This document shows positions 1 to 8,392 of a stretch of DNA of 64,000 nucleotides, one piece after another; positions within the stretch are counted from its first letter, which is position 1; the number at the start of each line of letters is the position of its first letter. This DNA comes from Brevibacillus sp042683565 (lineage in GTDB: Bacteria; Bacillota; Bacilli; Brevibacillales; Brevibacillaceae): NCBI RefSeq assembly GCF_042683565.1, contig NZ_JBHUJW010000018.1, forward strand, positions 40,831 to 104,830, written 5' to 3'. The notes beneath the pieces were generated by a model. It worked only from the letters and a program-made list of their open reading frames with translations. It searched no databases and had not been told where the DNA came from. The translations under genes and the position numbers were made by a program.

Positions 1-543
1 GGCAGCATAGCTCTTACCTTCACGAAGTTGTATTAGCGATATAGGCTTATTCATAAATCGCTGAACGAGGAAAAAAGTACCTAGCATGATAAATATATCA
101 CCAATACTAATAACACGCGGAATTACGAATGGCATGTATATTATATCAGTCAGGAATGGCAGATTTGTACTCTCCGTTAAAACACTGTGCTTGAAATTGG
201 TGCCGTTGATAATCGGGGTCAAGTCGTATGGTGTCTTTTTGGCTTGTTCCAGATCAATAGGCATTTTGCCGTGATTCGTCCAGATGGCAAGTGCATTTAA
301 AAACCAACCGATCATAAGAATTCTGATGTCTTCATACTTCCGATTCGATGCCAAGAATACCAAAATAAGCACATACGAAATCGATACAAAAATACCACCG
401 TAGCTTGGAAGAAAGGCCGAAACTACTTGCAGGGCGATGCTGATAATCAATAGATACAACAATCGAAAACTCGGAATGGCTTTTACTCTGCCGCCCCTCA
501 AGAAAGCTACGATAAAAGAAAAACAAATTACGTCTAATAGCAT
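1..543 (-). CDS. DUF5317-type integral membrane protein, C-terminus outside the window
   Basis: The frame is open for all 181 codons from the ATG at 543 to the window edge, so the C-terminus is missing. The start is set by a GGAGG at 555-559. The protein has about five hydrophobic stretches: residues ~2-15, 25-43, 47-62, 70-84 and a last one near 150-172. Between the fourth and fifth lies a polar loop of about 60 residues containing NHGKMP, which fits DUF5317 membrane proteins of Bacilli and Clostridia as I remember them. No catalytic motif is visible and the function is unknown. It sits 70 bp downstream of a 25-codon peptide gene, with a terminator between them. Confidence 0.7.
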   Translation of the reverse strand, partial: MLLDVICFSFIVAFLRGGRVKAIPSFRLLYLLIISIALQVVSAFLPSYGGIFVSISYVLILVFLASNRKYEDIRILMIGWFLNALAIWTNHGKMPIDLEQAKKTPYDLTPIINGTNFKHSVLTESTNLPFLTDIIYMPFVIPRVISIGDIFIMLGTFFLVQRFMNKPISLIQLREGKSYAA

Positions 544-570
544 GTTTTTCAATGCCTCCAAATCTTAAAG

Positions 571-603
571 AAAAACACCACTTTGCATAAAGCGGTGTTT
601 TAT
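571..603 (-). terminator. Intrinsic terminator or attenuator between the small peptide gene and the DUF5317 gene
   Basis: On the minus strand AAACACCGCTTT and AAAGTGGTGTTT form a hairpin with a 4-nt loop, followed by TTTTTCTTT. It follows the stop codon of the 25-codon gene and precedes the ribosome binding site of the DUF5317 gene. Expression of the latter therefore depends on read-through or on a promoter I do not see. Confidence 0.7.
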
Positions 604-612
604 CTTCATCAA

Positions 613-690
613 TCAACCATAGTTATAGTTTGCAGAAATAGCAGCTACGATTGCAGCAACCATCAATACGGTAACGAACCATTTTTTCAT
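613..690 (-). CDS. 25-residue hydrophobic peptide, possibly exported or membrane-inserted
   Basis: A 25-codon gene runs from the ATG at 690 to a TGA at 613. A run of seven G residues lies 8 nt before the start and serves as a strong ribosome binding site. The peptide starts MKKW, continues with a hydrophobic core of about 15 residues (VTVLMVAAIVAAISA) and ends NYNYG. It looks like a bare signal sequence or a single-pass membrane peptide. It lies directly downstream of a tandem structured RNA and upstream of a terminator and the DUF5317 gene. I do not recognise the family. It lacks the central Cys/Ser ring motif and acidic tail of AgrD-type autoinducer precursors. Confidence 0.6.
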   Translation of the reverse strand: MKKWFVTVLMVAAIVAAISANYNYG

Positions 691-714
691 ATCAATTTCC
701 CCCCCTTAAATATA

Positions 715-870
715 GTGGAGAAAGCTGGCTTCGCTATTGTCCAACCCAGGGGCCAAGCGACCATGTACAGCCCCTGCGCGTCTTTCCTTTTCTGTCGAAA
801 AGGCCGGATTCGCTACTGGCTCCATACGGACCAAGCGACCAAATACAGCCCGTACTTCTTTGCGACTTTC
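715..870 (-). ncRNA. Tandem pair of similar structured RNA motifs in the leader of the small peptide gene
   Basis: Two imperfect copies of about 70 nt (797-869 and 718-785) lie head to tail on the minus strand. Each has an outer helix (TACGG/CCGTA in the first, CAGGGGC/GCCCCTG in the second) enclosing a loop with GGTCGCTTGG. Each is followed 15-20 nt later by TAGCGAA, whose AGCGA can pair with the loop TCGCT to form a pseudoknot. The first copy also has a second hairpin bounded by GCC and GGC. Helix sequences differ between copies while pairing is kept, and the loop is conserved. That suggests a cis-regulatory RNA, perhaps a tandem riboswitch. It did not match any class I could recall (c-di-GMP-I/II, glycine, SAM, preQ1, fluoride, ZTP, glutamine). 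Confidence 0.6.
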
Positions 871-888
871 ATACCTATATATTACACA

Positions 889-906
889 TAAGTGTCAAAT
901 ATCGGC
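889..906 (-). promoter_or_regulatory. Possible promoter for the structured leader and small peptide gene
   Basis: A perfect TTGACA lies at 893-898 on the minus strand, with AT-rich sequence (TAATATATAGG) downstream. Overlapping it is GCCGATAT at 899-906, identical to the sigma-D -10 consensus but without a clear TAAA 15-16 nt upstream. Which sigma factor applies is unresolved. Confidence 0.35.
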
Positions 907-970
907 AATCATATATTCATAGGCTATTGGATTTATTTTGAGAAATAGGCCAAAAGAACCGGAGCCTTTT

Positions 971-1942
971 TCACACGAGCGCAGCCAGAATCGCTTTTTG
1001 GGCGTGAAGGCGGTTTTCTGCCTGATCAAAAATAAAGGAGCGCGCACCGTCGATGACACCTGCGGTCACTTCTTCGCCGCGGTGAGCCGGCAGGCAGTGC
1101 AGGAACAAGTAGTTCGGATCGGCGAGTGCTACCAGTTTTTCATTGACCTGATAGTCGGCAAATGCCTGCAGTCTCACTTCGTTCTCTGCTTCAAAGCCCA
1201 TGCTGGTCCAGACGTCCGTGTACACCGCATCCGCGCCGGCTACCGCTTCTGCCGGATCGTGGGTTACCATCAATCCTCCGCCGTATTGCCCGGCGTATTC
1301 TTTTGCCTTTTGCACGATGGCGGTGTCCATTTCATAGCCCGGCGGAGTCGCTACGCGCACGTCCATGCCCAGGAGAACGGCTGCCAGTACGAGGGAATTC
1401 GCCACGTTATTGCCGTCTCCGACGTACGCGAGCTTGATCCCTTGCAGCTTGCCCTTGTGCTCCCAGATCGTCAGCATGTCAGCCAGCGCCTGGCAAGGGT
1501 GGTACAGGTCCGTCAGCCCGTTGATGATCGGGATGGTGGCGTGCTCTGCCAGCTCTTCCACATACGCGTGGGAGAAGGTGCGGATCATGATCGCATCGAC
1601 GTAGCGGGAAAGTACCTTCGCCGTATCGCTGATCGGCTCGCCGCGTCCCAGCTGCAGCTCCTTGCCGCTGAGGAACATGCCCATCCCGCCCAGCTGGTAC
1701 ATGCCTACTTCAAAAGACACACGCGTACGCGTCGACGCCTTGTCAAAGATCATGCCGAGCGTCTTGCCCTGCAGCGGCTGGAACGGCTGTCCCAGTTGCT
1801 GCATCTTCTTGATGCGCGCTGCCAGATGCAGCAGCTCCATCAATTCTTCCCCGTTGAACTCGTCGATGCGCAGCAGATCTTTTCCTTTATGCTTGTTGAG
1901 CAACAAACTTGGTAAGTGTTCCAATATCTTCACTGGCTGCAT
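971..1942 (-). CDS. argF: Ornithine carbamoyltransferase
   Basis: Transfers the carbamoyl group from carbamoyl phosphate to ornithine, giving citrulline in arginine synthesis (cytosolic trimer). The carbamoyl-phosphate motif STRTR is at residues 70-74, HPCQ at 148-151, and the ornithine-binding HCLPAHRGEE near the C-terminus. I chose the ATG at 1942 because AGAGGTGG ends 5 nt upstream. A GTG at 1951 is in frame but lies inside that ribosome binding site. The N-terminus is about 10-15 residues longer than usual, so a downstream TTG is also possible. The start lies inside the 3' end of carB, so the two are translationally coupled as the last genes of carAB-argF. Confidence 0.93.
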   Translation of the reverse strand: MQPVKILEHLPSLLLNKHKGKDLLRIDEFNGEELMELLHLAARIKKMQQLGQPFQPLQGKTLGMIFDKASTRTRVSFEVGMYQLGGMGMFLSGKELQLGRGEPISDTAKVLSRYVDAIMIRTFSHAYVEELAEHATIPIINGLTDLYHPCQALADMLTIWEHKGKLQGIKLAYVGDGNNVANSLVLAAVLLGMDVRVATPPGYEMDTAIVQKAKEYAGQYGGGLMVTHDPAEAVAGADAVYTDVWTSMGFEAENEVRLQAFADYQVNEKLVALADPNYLFLHCLPAHRGEEVTAGVIDGARSFIFDQAENRLHAQKAILAALV

Positions 1943-4900
1943 GTGAGCCACCTCTTTTCTCCATAATAGACTTCACGTACAAATCGAAGGTTTCAATAGC
2001 TGTAAACAGCGGTACGCCTTGTTGCACCAGTCGGCCGCGGATGGCAAAACCTGTGCGGCCCAGGCGGTTGCCGATGGTCGCCGTAATCAGCGCGAAGGCG
2101 GCTTTTTCTTTTTGCAGCAGCGCATTTACGGTCAGCTCGTTGTCGATGACATGACTGACGGTTACTCCGCTCTTTTGCAGCCAGTCCGCTGTTCCGGCTG
2201 TCGCTGCCAGTACGGCGCCTTCCGCCTGTAGCCGGGCGAGCGTCTTGCTGACGTCCGGCTGCTTGTCGCCGTCTTTCAGGGACACGATCACCAGATGACC
2301 TGCTTTCCAGTCGCCGTAAAAGTTATCTTTGAACGCAAACGCCTTGCCTGCCGCTTCCGCGAAGGTGCGCCCCAGGCCGAGCACTTCGCCCGTCGATTTC
2401 ATCTCTGGTCCGAGCACCGGGTCCACGCCGTTCAGCTTCACTGTCGAGAACACTGGTGCTTTTACGACCGCGAATGGGATGTCCGGCAGCAAGCCTGTGC
2501 CGTAGCCAAGTCCGGCGAGCTTTTTCCCCAATTGCGCCTGCACAGCCAGTTGGACCATCGGGATGCCCGTCACTTTGCTCGTGATCGGAACGGTGCGGGA
2601 AGCCCGCGGGTTGACCTCCAGCACATAGACCGTGCTGCCGTCGATGACAAACTGGATGTTGATCAGGCCGACTGCGCCCATTTCTTTGGCGATTGCCTCG
2701 GTGTAGCTCGCGATCTTTTGTTTGATGTCGTCTGACAAACCTGGTGCCGGGAACAGTGCTACGCTGTCGCCGGAGTGAATGCCGGCTTTTTCGACATGCT
2801 GGAAGATGCCTGGAATAATGACGCTTTCGCCGTCGCAGACCGCATCCACTTCGGCTTCGCTGCCCGGCACGTACTTATCTACCAGCAGCGGGAAGAACGA
2901 CTTGCTGTCCGGATGATTCAACCAGCCTTTGATCGTCGCCTCCAGCTCCCCGAGATCGTGGACGACGACCATCCCCTGACCCCCGATGACGTACGACGGG
3001 CGCATCAGCACAGGGAAGCCGATTTCTTCCGCGATTGCGGTCGCATCCTCCAGCGAGAAAACGCCCTTCCCCGGGATGTGCGGGATGTCCAGCTTGCGCA
3101 GCATTTCGTAGAACAGCTCGCGGTCTTCTGCGCGCTCGATGGCTGCCAGAGACGTCCCCATCACCTTCAGGCCGGCCTTCTCCAGCTTGGCTGCAAGGTT
3201 GATGGCCGTCTGTCCGCCGAATTGCACCATGACGCCTTCCACCTGCTCGCGCTCTGCGATATGCAGGACGTCTTCCACGTGAAGCGGCTCGAAGTACAGA
3301 TGATCCGCCGTCTCATAGTCCGTACTGACAGTCTCCGGGTTGTTGTTCACGACCACCGCCGCGATGCCGTTCTTTTGCAAAGCCCTGGCTGCGTGCACAG
3401 AGCAATAGTCGAATTCAATCCCTTGGCCGATGCGGATCGGGCCAGAGCCGAGAACCATCACCTTGCGTCCCTCCAAGGAGGCGACTTCGTCCACGCCTTG
3501 CCAGTCGGAGTAGTAGTAAGGGGTTTTCGCATCGAACTCCGCTGCGCATGTATCCACGATTTTGTATGTCGGGGCAATCCCTGCCTCCCGGCGCATGCTT
3601 TTGATTTCTGCTGCGCTGCGGCCGGTCAGAGTCGCGATGGTTTCATCGGCAAAACCGCGGCGTTTGGCCTCCAGCAGCAATTCCGTCGGCAGCACGCTGC
3701 CTTCGCAGCAGGACAGCTCGATTTCCAGATCGACAATTTTGCGCAGGCTGCGCAGGAAGAACGGATCGACGCCCGTCAGGCTGTGCAGTTCCTGCTCCGA
3801 AAACCCTTTGCGGATCGCCTCTGCAAAGACGAACAGGCGGATGTCGGTCGCTTCCTGCAAGGCGTGCTCCAGTTGTTCCCGCGTCCAGGAGGCCATTTCC
3901 GGTCGGGACAGATGCGTGCAGCCTTGCTCCAGCGAGCGCACGGCCTTCAGCAGACCTGCCTCGAGGTTGCGGGCGATAGACATGACTTCTCCTGTCGCTT
4001 TCATCTGCGTACCCAGTTTGCGGTCAGCCAGCGGGAACTTGTCGAACGGGAAGCGCGGAATTTTCACGACGATATAGTCCAGAGCCGGCTCGAAGCTCGC
4101 GTACGTATAGCCCGTGATCGGGTTCAGCACTTCATCCAGCCCAAAGCCCAGGGCCAGCTTGGCTGCGATGCGGGCGATCGGATAGCCCGTTGCTTTGGAA
4201 GCGAGCGCACTGGAACGGCTCACCCGCGGGTTTACTTCGATCAGCACGTAGCGGTCGGATTTCGGGTCGAGCGCGAACTGGATGTTGCAGCCGCCGACGA
4301 CGCCCAAGGAACGGATGACCTTGGTCGAGACGCTGCGCAGCATTTGATACTGGCGATCCGTCAGCGTCTGGGAAGGAGCAACGACGATGCTATCGCCGGT
4401 GTGAATCCCCACCGGGTCGAGGTTTTCCATATTGCAAACGATGATGCAGGTGTCATTGGCATCCCGCATGACTTCGTATTCGATTTCTTTCCATCCTTTT
4501 ACGCTGCGCTCGATCAGCACCTGGCCGATCGGGCTCGCGGCAATACCGCCTGCCGCCACCTTGCGCAGCGTCTGCTCGTCCTCCGCGATCCCGCCGCCTG
4601 CGCCGCCCAGTGTGTAAGCCGGTCGCACGATTACGGGATAGCCGATGGCGTTGGCAAAGGCGATCGCCGCTTCCACGGATTCCACCGTGTCGCTCTCCGG
4701 CACCGGCTCGCCGATTTTCTGCATCAACTGCTTGAACAGCTCACGGTCTTCCCCGTTTTGAATGGCCGCGAGTGGCGTTCCCAGCAGCTCGACGTTGTAC
4801 TTTTCCAATACGCCCGCTTCGGACAAGGCAACAGCCAGATTCAGCCCAGTCTGACCGCCGAGCGTCGGCAAAAGGCCGTCCGGGCGCTCCTTGGCGATGA

Positions 4901-5129
4901 TCGCCGTCACGGACTCGACCGTGAGTGGCTCCAGATATACTTTGTCAGCTACTTGTTCATCAGTCATGATCGTAGCCGGGTTGTTGTTCACCAGGACGAC
5001 CTGCACGCCTTCCTCTTTGAGAGAGAGGCACGCCTGGGCGCCCGCGTAGTCAAATTCTGCGGCCTGACCGATGACGATCGGGCCGGAACCGATAACCAGC
5101 ACTTTATGGATGTGAGACAATTTAGGCAT
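1887..5129 (-). CDS. carB: Carbamoyl-phosphate synthase, large subunit
   Basis: Makes carbamoyl phosphate from bicarbonate, ATP and the ammonia delivered by CarA. At 1,080 residues it is full length. It has two homologous ATP-grasp halves, each opening with a nucleotide-binding glycine motif (VIGSGPIVIGQ near residue 12, VLGSGPIRIGQ near 560). Each half has a VNPRxSRxS-type metal site (EVNPRVSRSS and EVNPRASRT). The C-terminal ~140 residues form the allosteric MGS-like domain. The gene overlaps carA by 8 bp at its start and argF by about 55 bp at its end. Because it sits with arg genes under an ARG-box promoter, it is probably the arginine-dedicated enzyme. Confidence 0.97.
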   Translation of the reverse strand: MPKLSHIHKVLVIGSGPIVIGQAAEFDYAGAQACLSLKEEGVQVVLVNNNPATIMTDEQVADKVYLEPLTVESVTAIIAKERPDGLLPTLGGQTGLNLAVALSEAGVLEKYNVELLGTPLAAIQNGEDRELFKQLMQKIGEPVPESDTVESVEAAIAFANAIGYPVIVRPAYTLGGAGGGIAEDEQTLRKVAAGGIAASPIGQVLIERSVKGWKEIEYEVMRDANDTCIIVCNMENLDPVGIHTGDSIVVAPSQTLTDRQYQMLRSVSTKVIRSLGVVGGCNIQFALDPKSDRYVLIEVNPRVSRSSALASKATGYPIARIAAKLALGFGLDEVLNPITGYTYASFEPALDYIVVKIPRFPFDKFPLADRKLGTQMKATGEVMSIARNLEAGLLKAVRSLEQGCTHLSRPEMASWTREQLEHALQEATDIRLFVFAEAIRKGFSEQELHSLTGVDPFFLRSLRKIVDLEIELSCCEGSVLPTELLLEAKRRGFADETIATLTGRSAAEIKSMRREAGIAPTYKIVDTCAAEFDAKTPYYYSDWQGVDEVASLEGRKVMVLGSGPIRIGQGIEFDYCSVHAARALQKNGIAAVVVNNNPETVSTDYETADHLYFEPLHVEDVLHIAEREQVEGVMVQFGGQTAINLAAKLEKAGLKVMGTSLAAIERAEDRELFYEMLRKLDIPHIPGKGVFSLEDATAIAEEIGFPVLMRPSYVIGGQGMVVVHDLGELEATIKGWLNHPDSKSFFPLLVDKYVPGSEAEVDAVCDGESVIIPGIFQHVEKAGIHSGDSVALFPAPGLSDDIKQKIASYTEAIAKEMGAVGLINIQFVIDGSTVYVLEVNPRASRTVPITSKVTGIPMVQLAVQAQLGKKLAGLGYGTGLLPDIPFAVVKAPVFSTVKLNGVDPVLGPEMKSTGEVLGLGRTFAEAAGKAFAFKDNFYGDWKAGHLVIVSLKDGDKQPDVSKTLARLQAEGAVLAATAGTADWLQKSGVTVSHVIDNELTVNALLQKEKAAFALITATIGNRLGRTGFAIRGRLVQQGVPLFTAIETFDLYVKSIMEKRGGSHAASEDIGTLTKFVAQQA

Positions 5130-6228
5130 AATTTTTCGCTCCTACTACGCGCATCGATTGCAAGAATTGGTGGAAAATGTGTGATGTATCGCCAGGTCCG
5201 GGATGTGCCTCCGGATGGAATTGCACGCTGAAAACGGGCAGGGACAGATGGCGGAGCCCTTCGACCGAGCCATCGTTGACATTGCGGTAGGAGACGGCCA
5301 AATACCGCTTATCCAGCTCTTCTTCTTTCACTACGTACCCGTGGTTTTGCGAGGTCAGGTACACCTTTCCGGTCAGCAGCTCCTTGACGGGATGGTTGCT
5401 GCCGCGGTGGCCGTAGGCGAGCTTTTCCGTCTTGCCGCCGTACATGAGTGCCAGCACCTGATGCCCCAGGCAAATGCCCAGCGTCGGGTACTGCTCTACC
5501 GCTTTGCGCCATTCGCTGCAATACGCGAGCAGATGCTCAGGGTCGCCAGGGCCGTTGGAGAACATCAGGCCGTCTGGCTGCAGCGCCTTGATCTGGGCAA
5601 ATGTCGTATCGAACGGCACGACCGTAACGCGGCAGCCCATGGCGAGCAGCGAATCGAGAATGGACTGCTTCATCCCCAGATCGACCAGCACGACATGCTC
5701 GCCGACTCCCGGATAACGCTCGACCTGTTGGCTGGAGACGTTGGCCACGAGCGATTTTTTCGCGTGCTTGTAACGCATCGCCACGACTTCCTCCGCCGCG
5801 AGCGGACGGTCGGACATGACGCCGAAGACGGGTCCGTTTTGGCGGACACGCTTGGTAATGGTCCGGGTGTCAATGCCCGCCAGGATCGGGAAGCCGAAGT
5901 CCTCTGCCGCTTCTGCCAGCGTCTTGACCGATTCGTAGTGGCTCGGCTCCAGGCACAGCTCGCTGACGATCATCCCGGTCAGCGCCGGCTTGGCGGCCTC
6001 GTAGTCTCTTTCGTTGATGCCGTAATTTCCGATCAATGGATATGTGAATGTGACGATCTGCCCTGCAAAAGAGGGGTCCGTCATCACTTCCTGATAACCT
6101 GTCATTCCTGTATGAAAAACCACTTCGCCGAATCCGGTGATAGGGGCGCCGTACAGTGTTCCTGTAAACACTTCCCCGCTCTCCAGCGTGAGATAGCCGA
6201 CACCAATTTCTTTTTTCTCACTGCTCAT
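5122..6228 (-). CDS. carA: Carbamoyl-phosphate synthase, small (glutaminase) subunit
   Basis: Hydrolyses glutamine and channels ammonia to CarB. The 368-residue protein has the CarA-specific N-terminal domain (residues ~10-150) and a class I glutamine amidotransferase domain. The nucleophile elbow GICLGHQ places the catalytic Cys at 253, and FHPE gives His338 and Glu340. The ATG at 6228 follows AGGAGTGG. The gene begins its own unit: a terminator ends argD upstream and an ARG-box promoter lies at 6282-6319. The end overlaps carB by 8 bp. Confidence 0.97.
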   Translation of the reverse strand: MSSEKKEIGVGYLTLESGEVFTGTLYGAPITGFGEVVFHTGMTGYQEVMTDPSFAGQIVTFTYPLIGNYGINERDYEAAKPALTGMIVSELCLEPSHYESVKTLAEAAEDFGFPILAGIDTRTITKRVRQNGPVFGVMSDRPLAAEEVVAMRYKHAKKSLVANVSSQQVERYPGVGEHVVLVDLGMKQSILDSLLAMGCRVTVVPFDTTFAQIKALQPDGLMFSNGPGDPEHLLAYCSEWRKAVEQYPTLGICLGHQVLALMYGGKTEKLAYGHRGSNHPVKELLTGKVYLTSQNHGYVVKEEELDKRYLAVSYRNVNDGSVEGLRHLSLPVFSVQFHPEAHPGPGDTSHIFHQFLQSMRVVGAKNYA

Positions 6229-6281
6229 CTATGAAAGCCACTCCTCTCCAAAGGGCACACTTACCGAGAATTTATGCAACT

Positions 6282-6319
6282 CTTTGTATTAATATACATT
6301 TGAAATTATAAAAATGCAA
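6282..6319 (-). promoter_or_regulatory. carA promoter with overlapping ArgR/AhrC-type ARG box
   Basis: On the minus strand TTGCAT (6314-6319) and TATATT (6291-6296) are 17 nt apart, a good sigma-A promoter. The -10 lies inside ATGTATATTAATACAAAG (6282-6299), which resembles the Bacillus ARG box CATGAATAAAAATNCAA. A weaker half-site TTGCATAAATTC follows downstream. An arginine-loaded repressor here would block RNA polymerase. The -35 is inside the argD terminator stem. Confidence 0.65.
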
Positions 6320-6354
6320 CGAGTTTTTTGTCCCTTCCCACTCGTTGCATTTTT
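6310..6354 (-). terminator. Intrinsic terminator after argD
   Basis: A 15-bp perfect inverted repeat (AAAAATGCAACGAGT / ACTCGTTGCATTTTT) with a 15-nt loop. It ends the argCBD unit on the minus strand and separates it from carA. Confidence 0.85.
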
Positions 6355-6376
6355 CCAATGCACACAATATTTGCTT

Positions 6377-7561
6377 TTACGCCTGCGCCAGTCCTTCGCT
6401 GAGGGCCGCTACCGCCTGCTTCACTTCCGCTTCTGTCGTGACGAAGGACGGGAGCAGACGCACCACGTTCGGACCTGCCGTCAGCAGGATGACGCCTTTT
6501 TGTTCACGCGCGTAGTTCACGGGGCCCGCCGCCGGGATCGCCAGCTCTACGCCGAGCAGCAGACCTTTTCCGCGCACCGTCAGCACTTTGCCGGGATGCT
6601 CGGCTTTGAGCTGCTCCAGCTCCTGGACGAGCAGCGCATGAATAGCGGCCACTTTTTCGAGGATGTTTTCCTGTTCCATCGCATCCAGCGTAGCGATGCC
6701 TGCCGTCGTTGCGAGCGGGTTGCCGCCAAACGTCGTGCCATGTGTGCCCGGCGCAAAAGCTTCCGCTACCTCCTTGGTCGCCACTACCGCGCCGATCGGG
6801 AAGCCGCTGCCCAACCCTTTTGCCAGAGAGATGGCATCCGGCTTCACACCGTACTGCTGGAAGGCGAACCATGTGCCGGTGCGGCCGATGCCTGTCTGGA
6901 TTTCGTCTACCAAGAGGAGCAACCCATGCTCATCGCACAGTTCGCGCAATGCCGTCACCCATGCTTCCTCGGCCGGATGCACGCCGCCCTCGCCCTGGAT
7001 CAGCTCGAGCATGATGGCGCACGTCTTGTCCGTGATCGCCGCCTTGACACTTGCCAGATCGTTGTACGGCACGGTAACGAATCCTTGCGGCAGGGGAGCA
7101 AAGCCGTCCTTGACCTTGTCTTGCCCCGTCGCCGTCAGCGTGGCCAGCGTGCGTCCGTGGAACGATTGCGCAAACGTGATGATCTCGAAGCGGTCCGTCC
7201 CTTTCACTTTTTGCGCATAGCGGCGAGCCAGCTTGATCAGCCCTTCGTTCGCCTCCGCCCCGCTGTTGCAGAAAAACGCCTGATCCAGTCCGGACAAGCG
7301 GCTCAGCTTTTCCGCCAGAATGCTTTGCTGCGGAATATTCACCAGGTTCGAGCAGTGCCAGAGGGTGTCCAGCTGTTCGTGCAGCTTGGCCGTCACCTTT
7401 GGCGGGACGTGCCCCAGGGATGTTACCGCGATGCCGGACGTGAAATCGAGATACTGCTTGCCCTGGTCGTCCCAGACCTGATTACCCTGGCCTTTGACCA
7501 GGCTGATGGGCCATCTTGCATAGTTATTCATGAGATGGATTGGAGCTGTAACCGTGCTCAT
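6377..7561 (-). CDS. argD: Acetylornithine aminotransferase
   Basis: PLP-dependent class III transaminase converting N-acetylglutamate semialdehyde to N-acetylornithine with glutamate as amino donor. It has 394 residues, normal for ArgD. SGAEANE (100-106) binds PLP phosphate, VDEIQTGIGRTG (218-229) carries the cofactor-binding Asp, and LAKGLGSG gives Schiff-base Lys248. The ATG at 7561 follows GGGAGGGGAT. The gene starts 15 bp after argB and is followed by a strong terminator. An ornithine-specific aminotransferase is less likely given its place between argB and carA. Confidence 0.95.
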   Translation of the reverse strand: MSTVTAPIHLMNNYARWPISLVKGQGNQVWDDQGKQYLDFTSGIAVTSLGHVPPKVTAKLHEQLDTLWHCSNLVNIPQQSILAEKLSRLSGLDQAFFCNSGAEANEGLIKLARRYAQKVKGTDRFEIITFAQSFHGRTLATLTATGQDKVKDGFAPLPQGFVTVPYNDLASVKAAITDKTCAIMLELIQGEGGVHPAEEAWVTALRELCDEHGLLLLVDEIQTGIGRTGTWFAFQQYGVKPDAISLAKGLGSGFPIGAVVATKEVAEAFAPGTHGTTFGGNPLATTAGIATLDAMEQENILEKVAAIHALLVQELEQLKAEHPGKVLTVRGKGLLLGVELAIPAAGPVNYAREQKGVILLTAGPNVVRLLPSFVTTEAEVKQAVAALSEGLAQA

Positions 7562-7576
7562 GGGAATATCCCCTCC

Positions 7577-8377
7577 CTATTGTGGTTGATTAACGTTCAC
7601 CCGGACAGTCGTGCCGACAGCCTCTCCGCTGCTCACCGCCAGCACGTCTTCGGCTGTGCCCCGGCAAATCACGACCTGCTGCACGCCCTGCCCCAACGCG
7701 TCCAGAGCAGACTGGACCTTTGGTATCATTCCGCCCGTAATAATACCTTCCGCGATCATTCGTTCGATTTCCTCTGTGCTCGCCTCTTGCACCAGCGCCT
7801 TGCTGCCATCCGGCTCGGGACGCAGAATGCCGGGAACATCGGTCACCAGGATGAGCTTCTCCGCCGACAGCGCCGCCGCGATCGCGCCTGCCGCCACATC
7901 CGCATTGACATTGAACGCATCGGCTCCATCGCGACTGACTGACAGCGGAGCGATGACAGGCACGTAGCCTTGCGCGAGAATCGCCAGCGGAATGGTGGTA
8001 TCCGCCTGCTTCACTTCGCCTACCCAGCCCAGCGGCTTGGATGTCTTTTCCGCGACCAGTGTCTGCCCGTCGATGCCGCTTGCGCCCCACGCTTTGGCCC
8101 CTGCCTGCGTCAGCCGCCGCACCAGCGCCTTGTTAATGCTCCCGCACAAAACCATTTCCACCACGCGCAGCGTATCTTCGCACGTCACGCGCATGCCGTC
8201 CACAAACTGCGGCGCAATCTGCACCCGGTCCAGCATGCCGTTGATGGCCGGTCCGCCGCCGTGTACGATGACGATCTGCTTGCCCTCTGCCTGCAGCTTG
8301 GCGATCGCCTGAAAAAAGGTGTCCGGCAGCTGATCCATCGTAGAGCCGCCGCATTTGATGACCACGATTCCTTGCAT
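7577..8377 (-). CDS. argB: Acetylglutamate kinase
   Basis: Phosphorylates N-acetylglutamate at the gamma-carboxylate, the second arginine-specific step. The 266-residue amino-acid-kinase fold shows KCGGS near residue 8, the HGGGPAIN nucleotide/substrate loop near 39-46, and NVNADVAAGAIAA in the C-terminal half. It lacks the N-terminal extension of arginine-inhibited NAGKs, so I infer the pathway is controlled mainly at transcription here. It sits 15 bp from argC and 15 bp from argD. The argJ gene that separates argC and argB in B. subtilis is absent. Confidence 0.95.
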   Translation of the reverse strand: MQGIVVIKCGGSTMDQLPDTFFQAIAKLQAEGKQIVIVHGGGPAINGMLDRVQIAPQFVDGMRVTCEDTLRVVEMVLCGSINKALVRRLTQAGAKAWGASGIDGQTLVAEKTSKPLGWVGEVKQADTTIPLAILAQGYVPVIAPLSVSRDGADAFNVNADVAAGAIAAALSAEKLILVTDVPGILRPEPDGSKALVQEASTEEIERMIAEGIITGGMIPKVQSALDALGQGVQQVVICRGTAEDVLAVSSGEAVGTTVRVNVNQPQ

Positions 8378-8392
8378 CCGCTCTCCTCCTCT

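Noticed and set aside
715..870. c-di-GMP-I (GEMM) or other known riboswitch for the tandem RNA
   Set aside because: The GEMM core strings and other class hallmarks I could recall are absent, so I left it unclassified.
950..970. A terminator directly after argF
   Set aside because: Only a weak AAAAG/CTTTT pairing without a convincing GC stem was seen.
2775..5231. An 818-codon plus-strand frame opposite carB
   Set aside because: It mirrors carB codon structure in a GC-rich gene, has no ribosome binding site and a His/Arg/Gln-rich composition typical of antisense shadows.
6314..7942. A 542-codon plus-strand frame opposite argD and argB
   Set aside because: Antisense shadow of two well-supported genes; no protein family features.
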